From positions 1 through 8,504 of the forward strand of contig JBGPBY010000321.1 of the NCBI GenBank assembly GCA_041481485.1: DNA of 8,504 bases. Direction: 5' to 3'. Positions 1 to 5,948 of this stretch are shown in pieces (within the stretch, counting starts at the first letter, position 1; each line of letters opens with the position of its first letter). Position numbers and translations under genes: made by a program. This DNA is from JBGPBY01 sp041481485 (lineage in GTDB: Bacteria > Acidobacteriota > Terriglobia > 20CM-2-55-15). The notes below the pieces were generated by a model. It was not told where the DNA came from, did no database searches, and was given only the letters and a program-made list of their open reading frames with translations.

Positions 1-109
1 CCTGTGAAAAGCGACGGCCGCCATGGCCGCCGAGGAGGTGCATCATCAAATCTTATGTGCTGTGATCCAAGAGGAATGATCGGACTGGCAAACACTTACC
101 GAAGCAACT

Positions 110-295
110 CTACATAACATTCTGCTGCGCATAATACCGCATGGTCGTCTGAATATCGGAATGTCCCAGCCACTCCTTGGCCGTCCTGATATCCACACCG
201 TTCGTCTTCTCCACGATTAGTCGGGCTTCGGTTGGCTCCAAAACACCAAGCGCCTTCTGATCCACCGGAAGCCTTCCGTAAAGGAAACCGCACAT
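110..295 (-). pseudogene. Degraded tyrosine recombinase (phage-type integrase) C-terminal remnant
   Basis: The minus-strand frame ending in TAG at 110-112 encodes a tail with GVDIRTAKEWLGHS and DIQTTMRYYAQ. This matches the last conserved block of tyrosine recombinases: LGH with the active-site His at residue 45 of the 61-residue frame, and the Tyr nucleophile nine residues later (Tyr54). The catalytic core upstream is missing. No first Arg, no beta-hairpin Lys and no HxxR motif can be found in any minus-strand frame up to about position 560, and in-frame stops lie just upstream. The ATG at 295 is only the first Met in the frame, not a credible gene start. It is most likely the fossil end of an integrase from a former integrative element. 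The family assignment of the last 30 residues or so is fairly safe; the outer limit of the remnant is not. Confidence 0.5.
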
Positions 296-555
296 TCCAA
301 CTGAAGGGCTTTCAGAGCCTCGCGCTGGCCAATCAGGTCACCGACCTGTCGACAAAGTAATCAAGATGGCCCGCTTCCTGAACGTACCCGGCGTCTGAAA
401 GTCTAAGCGATTGTGAGGTGGTCGCACAGGTTCGGGCCGCGCTGTTTCGTGAGGCAGGTATCTTTTAGGTTATTGAACGCGCGCCGGACGACCTTTAGGA
501 TAGCGATCGAAACAGTGAGGGAAAACACAATCCCCAAGTCGTGGTGTTTCGGTTC
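296..555. other. Non-coding stretch without a recognisable gene
   Basis: No frame on either strand is open and recognisable here. Short open stretches are broken by stops and match no family I know. The right part contains the candidate promoter of the following gene. The left part may be decayed integrase DNA, but no integrase motif survives in it. Confidence 0.5.
473..501 (+). promoter_or_regulatory. Candidate sigma70-type promoter of the DUF6152-like gene
   Basis: TTGAAC at 473-478 (4 of 6 to TTGACA) and TAGGAT at 496-501 (4 of 6 to TATAAT) are separated by exactly 17 bases. Transcription would begin near 508 and leave a leader of about 60 bases before the ATG at 567. Position and spacing are right, but both hexamers are only moderate matches. 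Confidence 0.35.
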
Positions 556-561
556 AGGAGG
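556..561 (+). promoter_or_regulatory. Strong Shine-Dalgarno sequence
   Basis: AGGAGG at 556-561 ends five bases before the ATG at 567. It is a perfect core match to the anti-Shine-Dalgarno sequence and fixes the start of the DUF6152-like gene. Confidence 0.8.
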
Positions 562-566
562 CTGAG

Positions 567-1064
567 ATGAAGAAAGTTATGGCAGGCTGGACAATGGTCT
601 TCGTCCTCGCATCTGCGGGATCGCTTGTCGCGCATCATTCTTTAGCTAATTTTGACACCACGAAAGCTGTCACGGTGAAAGGTACCGTGGTTTTTTTAAA
701 GAAAATGAATCCTCACAGCGTGCTCATCGTGGATCAAAAGATTGCGGACGGCAAAGTGCAACGATGGGCTGTCGATGGCCCGGCAATTCCGTTATTCGAC
801 AGAAGGGGCATTACCAACGAAACATTCAAAATCGGCGATATCATTGAAGTTTGCGGATACGTCACGAGAGAGGGTATTGAATCCACACGAACCATCGACA
901 CCGAGCCCATCAGTCTAAGTCTCAAAGAGAAGACGCCAAAAAGCATGTCAGGGAAGATCATGAACGGGGAAATGCTTGTGATTGACGGTAAGAAAATACC
1001 CTGGAGCGATTACGGACAACACAAGTGTCTCGGTGAAGACTACAAGGACGGCCACACGAGATAA
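567..1064 (+). CDS. DUF6152-like exported small protein
   Basis: The product is 165 residues with a clear signal peptide: a basic start MKK, a hydrophobic stretch to about residue 20, and probable cleavage near VA-HHS at 22-23. The mature N-terminus has the DUF6152 pattern: HHS (23-25), an Asp at 30, a V-x-G-T strand (37-40), NPH (48-50), and later a tryptophan strand (QRWAVDGP, 65-72) and a G-D-x-I-x-V-x-G strand (90-97). Families of this type are predicted small periplasmic beta-barrel-like domains of unknown function, common in Acidobacteriota and some Proteobacteria. The C-terminal third (about 115-165) is rich in Lys and Gly and carries KIPWSDYGQHKC, with Cys at 96 and 154 that could pair once exported. 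The start is set by AGGAGG five bases upstream. It appears to be a single-gene unit, convergent with the next gene. Function is unknown, and the base composition looks more AT-rich than in the large genes to the right. Confidence 0.8.
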   Translation: MKKVMAGWTMVFVLASAGSLVAHHSLANFDTTKAVTVKGTVVFLKKMNPHSVLIVDQKIADGKVQRWAVDGPAIPLFDRRGITNETFKIGDIIEVCGYVTREGIESTRTIDTEPISLSLKEKTPKSMSGKIMNGEMLVIDGKKIPWSDYGQHKCLGEDYKDGHTR

Positions 1065-1184
1065 GTATCGGACGACCTGCCAGAACGTGTAGGGACCACA
1101 ATCGAGTGGCAACTTCCATCGAGCGGCACTGAACGAGAATGACGCAGAAGAACTGTTATGTGGAAGCCAGTTCGATCGGTTTTT

Positions 1185-1239
1185 GCTCCCAAAGCCGGTG
1201 GCTAACGGAGCTGCCGCCGCTAACGCGGCTGGGAGTTTT
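1185..1239 (+). terminator. Foldable element with short T-run, possible terminator
   Basis: CTCCCA at 1186-1191 can pair with TGGGAG at 1230-1235, closing a branched fold. Inside are AGCC/GGCT around 1193-1203 and GCCGC/GCGGC (1216-1220 with 1225-1229, loop TAAC). TTTT follows at 1236-1239, the right place for a plus-strand intrinsic terminator about 120 bases after the DUF6152-like gene. The T-run is short and the outer stem only six pairs, so it is weak. Read on the minus strand there is no T-run, so it should not terminate the opposing operon. An imperfect direct repeat, GCTAACGGAGCT (1201-1212) and GCTAACGCGGCT (1219-1230), lies within it. Confidence 0.3.
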
Positions 1240-1248
1240 GTGATCTGA

Positions 1249-3231
1249 TTATCTGGCAGTAGCTGGAATTGCCGTAATGTTTACTGTCGAATTGGTAGTC
1301 TCGCCAACTGGGATCGGTTTGGCTATGGACTCCGCTTTCGCGATGAATTCAGGATCGAAATACGCGTATGGGTCAAGTGACTCCCATGCGGTCAACGTGT
1401 ATTCGCCTAAAGCGATAGATGTAATTGTGAAGCGGCCGTCAATATCAGAATTCGCCGGACGGAAGAGTTCCGCGCGGTCGTGCTTTCCAACGGGAATCAG
1501 CACGACTGGAATTCCCGCCGCAAGATTTCCAGACGCGTCGCGGACTTCACCAGAGAGGGTTGCCACATTGGAGCTGAGCACGATATCCAGCGCTCTCGTG
1601 TCGGATTTCGAGACGACCATACTGCCGTTCAGTACGTCCGCATCGCCGAACCGCGCATCCTTTATATAGAAACCAGACGGCAGTCCCTGAACCACCAGGC
1701 GATATTCTCCCGGCAGCACGTTGTCGATACGGAATGAGCCCGCCGCTGCAGAGACCACGACAAATTCCGGCTCTATCCCTGGACTGAAAACTCGGCCGCC
1801 CGTTCCCGGTCCTTTCAATTGAAGACGCATGGTTCCAAACTGTGCAGCCTCTGGCCGGTTTGCAGACTCCACGCGAAATCGCCCGCTGATCGATCCGCTT
1901 TTTTCCAGCGTTAGAACCAGACCTTCCACATCTCTATTCGTTACCTTTACCGTTTCAACGGCGCGTGGGTTGGTGCGCTCCACACCCATCGAGGACTCGA
2001 AGTACCGGGCTCTCTCTTCAGCAGAGAGTTGCGAGAAATCCGGCCTTGCAACAGGCGGACCGAGATCGAATGCGCTGATCGTGTACGTGCCATTGCTCAC
2101 CTTTTGAATCTCGAATGTCCCGTCAGCGGGGTTGTAGTTCACCGATCTGCCAAAACGGCTGCTGGCCGTCAACGCGAGGTCATCGCTCTGAACGCCCATC
2201 GTAATCTCGACGCGTTGTGGAGGCTGCGCCGTCGAATCCAAAACACGGCCGCGCACGCGATAGGACTGCTGCGGCTCGACCACCATATCGGCACCCTGGA
2301 GATCCGTACCCGGCGGCACGTCGATGACACCGGCCCGGCTGGCATCGAGAACTCCCGGGTAATATGTCAGCGCATAGATTCGCCGGCTTGCATTTGGACT
2401 GAAGTAGGCGGATTCACGAAGGGGATCTCCCAATCCACGGCCGGTGTTGTCGGATTGTCCCAGTCCTTCCGGATGGCCGGCAGTGAGATAGTAGCGACCG
2501 GCAGTCAGATAGAACATTCGATAATCGCCATGATCGTCCGTCAACGCTCGAGCGACAGACTGCAATTGCTTCCTACCTGTTTCATCGAAGGTGAATCGCA
2601 CAATCTCGACCGGCACACCAACTGCAGGGTCACCGGAGAGGTCACGAATCCTTCCACTGATCGCTCCCATTGGCGACAGCCTCATGACGATATCTGTCTT
2701 CGTTTGATTGGGAGCCAGGTTGAATGCAACCCCGCTGCCTGCTGCGGATCGTTGGCCATATTGCGCTTTAGCAAATCCCGATCCCGAGAAAACGAGCCTG
2801 TATGATGCAGGCACCACGTCGATAAAGACGAATCGACCCGCGCTGTCCGTCATCACTGGCGGTGACGTCGAAGGAACAACGGCAACACCACTGGATGGAC
2901 TCAGAATGACTTCGAAGATGTCGGATACAGGAACGGCCTTGAACATTTCGGCTTGTGCGGCCACCCGGCTATCGTTGTTCCCGTCTTGTGATTGAGCCTC
3001 CGCCTGCCGGCGCATGGTGGCCAATGCATCTTTGCTGATTGTAGTTTCTGCGCTCATGGCGGCCAGCATTTGACCGAAGGGTCCAATCGGCATGTCTGTT
3101 CTTGCAAGCGACACGCGAACATTCGCGATCGGCTCGCCCGTGCTCGCATTGAGCACAACACCTCCGACTGTCGCTTTCGCAACTGGAGACACTTGAAGAA
3201 GCAGAGCGAGGAGCGCAGCGTGGAACATCAT
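1249..3231 (-). CDS. Exported carboxypeptidase-regulatory-like multidomain protein (second gene of minus-strand operon)
   Basis: The product is 660 residues with a short hydrophobic leader (1-20, ending VAKA) whose start lacks Lys or Arg. Several beta-sandwich modules follow. Module one begins GGVVLNASTGEPI (23-35) and resumes at TDSAGRFVF (128-136). Module two runs from about 188 (GAISGRIRD) and contains TDDHGDYRMFYL (231-242) and AGRYYLTAG (244-252). TYYPGV is at 289-294. Further modules begin near SYRVRGRV (323), SISGRFRV (447) and TLSGEVRD (558). The C-terminus has TAWESLDPYAYFDPE (614-628), the family signature. Modules of this type are carboxypeptidase-regulatory or transthyretin-like folds; there is no peptidase domain and no catalytic motif, so a structural or binding role is inferred. 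Residues 47-127 are an insertion not seen in the other three paralogues. The ATG at 3231 overlaps the upstream TGA in CAATGATG without a clear ribosome site, implying translational coupling. Its closest relative in the window is the gene at 7669. Confidence 0.85.
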   Translation of the reverse strand: MMFHAALLALLLQVSPVAKATVGGVVLNASTGEPIANVRVSLARTDMPIGPFGQMLAAMSAETTISKDALATMRRQAEAQSQDGNNDSRVAAQAEMFKAVPVSDIFEVILSPSSGVAVVPSTSPPVMTDSAGRFVFIDVVPASYRLVFSGSGFAKAQYGQRSAAGSGVAFNLAPNQTKTDIVMRLSPMGAISGRIRDLSGDPAVGVPVEIVRFTFDETGRKQLQSVARALTDDHGDYRMFYLTAGRYYLTAGHPEGLGQSDNTGRGLGDPLRESAYFSPNASRRIYALTYYPGVLDASRAGVIDVPPGTDLQGADMVVEPQQSYRVRGRVLDSTAQPPQRVEITMGVQSDDLALTASSRFGRSVNYNPADGTFEIQKVSNGTYTISAFDLGPPVARPDFSQLSAEERARYFESSMGVERTNPRAVETVKVTNRDVEGLVLTLEKSGSISGRFRVESANRPEAAQFGTMRLQLKGPGTGGRVFSPGIEPEFVVVSAAAGSFRIDNVLPGEYRLVVQGLPSGFYIKDARFGDADVLNGSMVVSKSDTRALDIVLSSNVATLSGEVRDASGNLAAGIPVVLIPVGKHDRAELFRPANSDIDGRFTITSIALGEYTLTAWESLDPYAYFDPEFIAKAESIAKPIPVGETTNSTVNITAIPATAR

Positions 3232-4976
3232 TGGGCACCGGCCGGAATGATTCTCACGGATGTGTTCTCCGTTGAAAGCTCAGTGACGTGCACCAGCACG
3301 CCTTTCGATTCCGAGCGTGCGAGCAAATCCGGATCGAACCAGTCATTTTCTTCAATCGACTCCCACGAGAAGAGTCTGTAATCGCCCGGAGCGATGTCTT
3401 GAATTGAGAATGCGCCTTTTTCATTTGCCGTCAATATCTGATACAAATCCGTACGAAACCGCAGTCGTTCCGGGACAAGAACCACGGAAGCTCCGGCGAC
3501 CGCCTGTGATCGCGCATCGATCACAGTGCCTGTGATTTTCCCACCGCCTGCTGTGACGGAAATATCCAACTGGCCGGAACTGTTTGCTTCAACATGCATC
3601 GGATTCATCAGAACGTCCGTTGCCTCATAGCGCGCGAATTTGATGAAGATTCCTTCGTACTGCAACCGGGCGGGGCCGAGTGACACATAAACGCGATAGT
3701 CTCCTGGAAAGACATTTTCCACGCGGAAGGTTCCATCGGCATTGACGAAACCGTCCGGAGTGTAAAACCTCATCTGCGCGTACTGAAGCACAGCGCTGCT
3801 GACGCCGACAGGGAGCAATCTCACTTGAAACGCGTCGAGCTTGGAGTGCGATGGTAATTCCCCTTCGATCCGAAGGCGTCCAGTTATGGTTAGCGGAGGT
3901 GCGACGGACAAAACCAGTCCCTCGACATCGGCAGACGAGACTGTCACGGGAATTGTCGCAATCGCCTGCGAGTTCAGCACGCCTCCAGGCTGCACAGGAT
4001 CATCAACGACAACATTGATCATGTAGTTCCCCGGGAGAATCCCCTGAAACTCCACCTGGCCGGTCGTGGTGCTGTAGATGTTTCTGGGAATGCTCGAAAG
4101 AGCCGCGGACGAATCATCGCCGGGAGTTTCTGTCCGAATGGATGCAGAGGCCCGCGCGGGCGGTTTGCCGGTTCTGGAATCGATGACCTTTGCGCGAATC
4201 GTAAATGTTCGTGGCGATGGTTTCAGTGGGAGATCCACATGAAGATCGCTGCCTGGCTGAAGGTCGAGAACTTTCGCATCGGCAAAATCGGTTACACCGG
4301 GATAGAACGCGTAGCCGAGCACTGGCGGCACGTCATTGCCTGCTGCAGATCGACGCCCGAATGAAGCCGATATCAACGCCTCCATCGGATTGAAACCAGC
4401 CGTTGGACGACCCGCCAGCAGATAGTACCGGCCTGGAGTCACCCAATACAGACGGAACTCCCCGCGATCGTTAGTCATCGCAATTCCGGCAGATTCGTAG
4501 GAGTGCTGGCCATTGCGGTCGTAAGAAGACTTCAGTAACTGAACCGGCACGTTGACCAGCGGCTGTGCCTCAAGATCGAGAACACGCCCGCTGACGTTCG
4601 CCACGGGCTTCATCTCAATCGACATGTCTTTGATGACATCGCCGGATTCTAATTCGACCGACGATCCAGGGCCGATATACCCTTCGGCCTGCACCTTCAC
4701 ATCGTAGAAACCCGGCTCGACATTTGGAAAAGCGAATTTGCCATAGTTATTGGTGGTCGCGGACAGCCCCGAGGATGAATCGGAGTTCGCTGGCCTCGGC
4801 GCTCCTTCAAGTCGCCGGATCAGCGTAACGCGCACCTTCGGAATCGGCTGAGGCAGGCTCGCAGTCAGGCGAATAATCGTACCTTCCAGCGTGGCGCGTG
4901 ATGTCTGGGGCTGCGCCAGATTCTGCCGGGCCAGGAGCACAAGAGCGACGAATGGAAGAAGGCTCAAAAGCTTCAC
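3228..4976 (-). CDS. Exported carboxypeptidase-regulatory-like multidomain protein (first gene of minus-strand operon)
   Basis: I chose the GTG at 4976, giving 582 residues, because it produces a normal signal peptide: MKLLSLLPFVALVLLA, then RQNLA with cleavage near residue 21. The frame stays open to TTG at 5066 (612 residues) with another GTG at 5042. These longer forms add a second hydrophobic segment, and no candidate start has a clear Shine-Dalgarno sequence. Modules, in the 582-residue numbering: one from about 27 (ATLEGTIIRL); two from about 127 (NVSGRVLDL) with TNDRGEFRLYW (168-178) and PGRYYLLAG (181-189); FYPGV (224-228); then modules near 257 (TFTIRAKVID), 364 (ITGRLRIEG) and 481 (ITGTVIDAR). 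The C-terminal signature is FSWESIEENDWFDPD (536-550), and the end is IIPAGAQ. No lipobox, sorting signal or transmembrane anchor is visible, so secretion to the periplasm or outside is inferred. Its stop overlaps the next start by four bases. It most resembles the gene at 5945. Confidence 0.83.
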   Translation of the reverse strand: MKLLSLLPFVALVLLARQNLAQPQTSRATLEGTIIRLTASLPQPIPKVRVTLIRRLEGAPRPANSDSSSGLSATTNNYGKFAFPNVEPGFYDVKVQAEGYIGPGSSVELESGDVIKDMSIEMKPVANVSGRVLDLEAQPLVNVPVQLLKSSYDRNGQHSYESAGIAMTNDRGEFRLYWVTPGRYYLLAGRPTAGFNPMEALISASFGRRSAAGNDVPPVLGYAFYPGVTDFADAKVLDLQPGSDLHVDLPLKPSPRTFTIRAKVIDSRTGKPPARASASIRTETPGDDSSAALSSIPRNIYSTTTGQVEFQGILPGNYMINVVVDDPVQPGGVLNSQAIATIPVTVSSADVEGLVLSVAPPLTITGRLRIEGELPSHSKLDAFQVRLLPVGVSSAVLQYAQMRFYTPDGFVNADGTFRVENVFPGDYRVYVSLGPARLQYEGIFIKFARYEATDVLMNPMHVEANSSGQLDISVTAGGGKITGTVIDARSQAVAGASVVLVPERLRFRTDLYQILTANEKGAFSIQDIAPGDYRLFSWESIEENDWFDPDLLARSESKGVLVHVTELSTENTSVRIIPAGAQ

Positions 4977-5113
4977 AGAAGTTACAGACGAGAATAAAAC
5001 AAACCAGATGACAGCACAATTGATGGCTTTTTCATGAGTCACCGCACGTAAAGACTGACGAGTCAACCGATGGTGTCTAAAGAATAGTGGTTCAGCGGAG
5101 CCATTGCCCTGGG

Positions 5114-5160
5114 GCTTTGCACAACGGGAGCCCTAATTGAGCTCCTGTTGTGTAGAAAGC
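5114..5160. repeat. Long imperfect inverted repeat (hairpin or operator)
   Basis: GCACAACGGGAGC (5119-5131) pairs with GCTCCTGTTGTGT (5141-5153) across a nine-base loop, CCTAATTGA. That gives 13 pairs, of which 11 are Watson-Crick and two are G-T. GCTTT (5114-5118) then pairs with AAAGC (5156-5160) beyond a two-base bulge, for about 18 pairs in all. Neither strand has a T-run directly after it, so an intrinsic terminator is unlikely. A regulator site, or a remnant of a small mobile repeat, fits better. Confidence 0.6.
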
Positions 5161-5220
5161 GTCGAAAAAACGCCAGACGGAATCATCATAAGTTTTCATG
5201 GATACATGACAAACATGAAT

Positions 5221-5249
5221 GTGGCAATAACGACCTGTGTCGATATTAT
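5221..5249 (+). promoter_or_regulatory. Candidate promoter of the plus-strand operon
   Basis: GTGGCA at 5221-5226 (4 of 6 to TTGACA) and TATTAT at 5244-5249 (5 of 6 to TATAAT) are 17 bases apart. The predicted start near 5256 leaves a leader of about 27 bases that contains the AGGAG site. The -10 box lies inside the palindrome CGATATTATCG (5241-5251). Confidence 0.4.
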
Positions 5250-5270
5250 CGCTATTAATGTCGCAATCTT

Positions 5271-5275
5271 AGGAG
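5271..5275 (+). promoter_or_regulatory. Shine-Dalgarno sequence deciding a GTG start
   Basis: AGGAG at 5271-5275 ends seven bases before the GTG at 5283. An in-frame TAA at 5256-5258 lies between the promoter and this start, so the GTG is the first usable start of the propeller-like gene. Confidence 0.7.
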
Positions 5276-5282
5276 TGCCCTC

Positions 5283-5948
5283 GTGCGCAAGTTCATCGCC
5301 GAGATCGACCATGTCGTCATTGAAACTGGAGTGCGGGAGCGCGTCGTGGGTGGCGCAGAGTTCCCGGCGGTGAATGCCAAAGGCATCGTCGCATCCGGTG
5401 TTGTCTGCGACGGTGAAGCCGCCATCAATTTCTCAGATCTTGCGACTGGTCAGCCCGCGAGACGAGGCGTGTTCGTCGAGTCGGCTTTCGGAGTGGCTCT
5501 GAAGATGCAGTCGGTCCGTCCTCTGGCATGGTTGAGCGACGGGCTCACGCTCTTCTATGAGGTTTCAGTAAAGGGTGAGTCGCATCCCCGATTCTACTTC
5601 GGACGATTTTGGCCTTTGGTCCAGGCCAAGGATGAGACTTTCGTCCGCGTCGGCGCCGCGCTGCACGAGAGCGGCTTTAGTCCGAACACCGCGGCGCTTG
5701 TCGATGACAAGACCATCGCGTTCGCGGCGGGAGCCGACGTCCGTGAGTGGAATGTGTCGACCGGGAGGCTGCTCCCTGCGAACCGGGGCTTCGAGCTTCC
5801 CGAAACGATCACAGCCCTGACTGTCGATCCGAGCGGCACACACTTCCTCGCTATGACTCGCACTCACGTCCTCTATCGATGGAGCGTCGGAGATGCTGCG
5901 CCAACTAAGCTCGCGGCCGGTGTCCGAGCGGCGGCATGGCTCCGATGA
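5283..5948 (+). CDS. Beta-propeller (WD40-like) protein, short, no signal peptide
   Basis: The product is 221 residues and starts at GTG behind AGGAG. The clearest propeller features are near the C-terminus. VREWNVSTGRLLP (153-165) has the aromatic-plus-turn pattern that ends a blade, and ITALTVDPSGTHFLA (176-190) followed by VLYRWSVGD (196-204) is a typical WD-like blade. INFSDLATGQPARRG (48-62) and LAWLSDGLTLFYE (81-93) look like further, more diverged blades. I count about four to five blades, fewer than the seven of a normal propeller, so it may be a truncated C-terminal part or may need a partner. There is no signal peptide or membrane segment, although both following genes encode exported proteins. 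Its TGA overlaps the ATG at 5945, so it should be co-translated with them. The family assignment rests on the pattern only, and the exact function is not recognised. Confidence 0.65.
   Translation: MRKFIAEIDHVVIETGVRERVVGGAEFPAVNAKGIVASGVVCDGEAAINFSDLATGQPARRGVFVESAFGVALKMQSVRPLAWLSDGLTLFYEVSVKGESHPRFYFGRFWPLVQAKDETFVRVGAALHESGFSPNTAALVDDKTIAFAAGADVREWNVSTGRLLPANRGFELPETITALTVDPSGTHFLAMTRTHVLYRWSVGDAAPTKLAAGVRAAAWLR

Larger units (their letters stand above)
4977..5282. promoter_or_regulatory. Divergent intergenic control region
   Basis: This region separates the two divergent operons and must hold both promoters. It contains a long inverted repeat (5114-5160), three CATG tetramers (5197, 5205, 5214), a candidate plus-strand promoter (5221-5249), a palindrome over its -10 box (5241-5251) and an AGGAG ribosome site. 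For the minus strand the best-spaced pair is TTGTGC (5019-5014) and TATTCT (4996-4991), 17 bases apart. Those hexamers are weak matches, and transcription would start only a few bases before the GTG at 4976. No gene is recognised in it. Confidence 0.5.

Noticed and set aside
16..31. Repeated GGCCGCC (16-22 and 25-31) around a GCCATGGC palindrome.
   Set aside because: It is too short, with no further copies in the window, and is plausible by chance in GC-rich sequence.
1..46. Possible minus-strand gene start (ATGATG at 41-46) running off the left edge, and an open plus-strand frame from base 1 to about 114.
   Set aside because: Only about 15 and 37 codons are visible, with no recognisable motif. 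Neither can be supported from this window.
96..293. Second minus-strand frame overlapping the integrase remnant.
   Set aside because: Its translation has no recombinase motif; the LGH...Y block lies in the other frame only.
2029..2805. Long plus-strand open frame of 258 codons opposite the gene at 1249-3231.
   Set aside because: It lies wholly antisense to a well-supported gene, and its product is low-similarity, Arg/His-rich and without motifs. It is a shadow frame.
5033..5035. Minus-strand ATGAAAAAG at 5035 looks like the start of a secreted protein.
   Set aside because: It is in a different frame from the gene at 3228-4976 and reaches a TAA after 17 codons.
5119..5153. Inverted repeat resembling an integron attC site (GCACAAC ... 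GTTGTGT).
   Set aside because: Each end differs from the RYYYAAC/GTTRRRY consensus at one position, the element is too short, and there is no integron integrase or cassette nearby.
5137..5373. Plus-strand frame of 78 codons starting at TTG in the divergent region.
   Set aside because: It has no ribosome site, overlaps the propeller-like gene in another frame, and the translation is unlike any known family.
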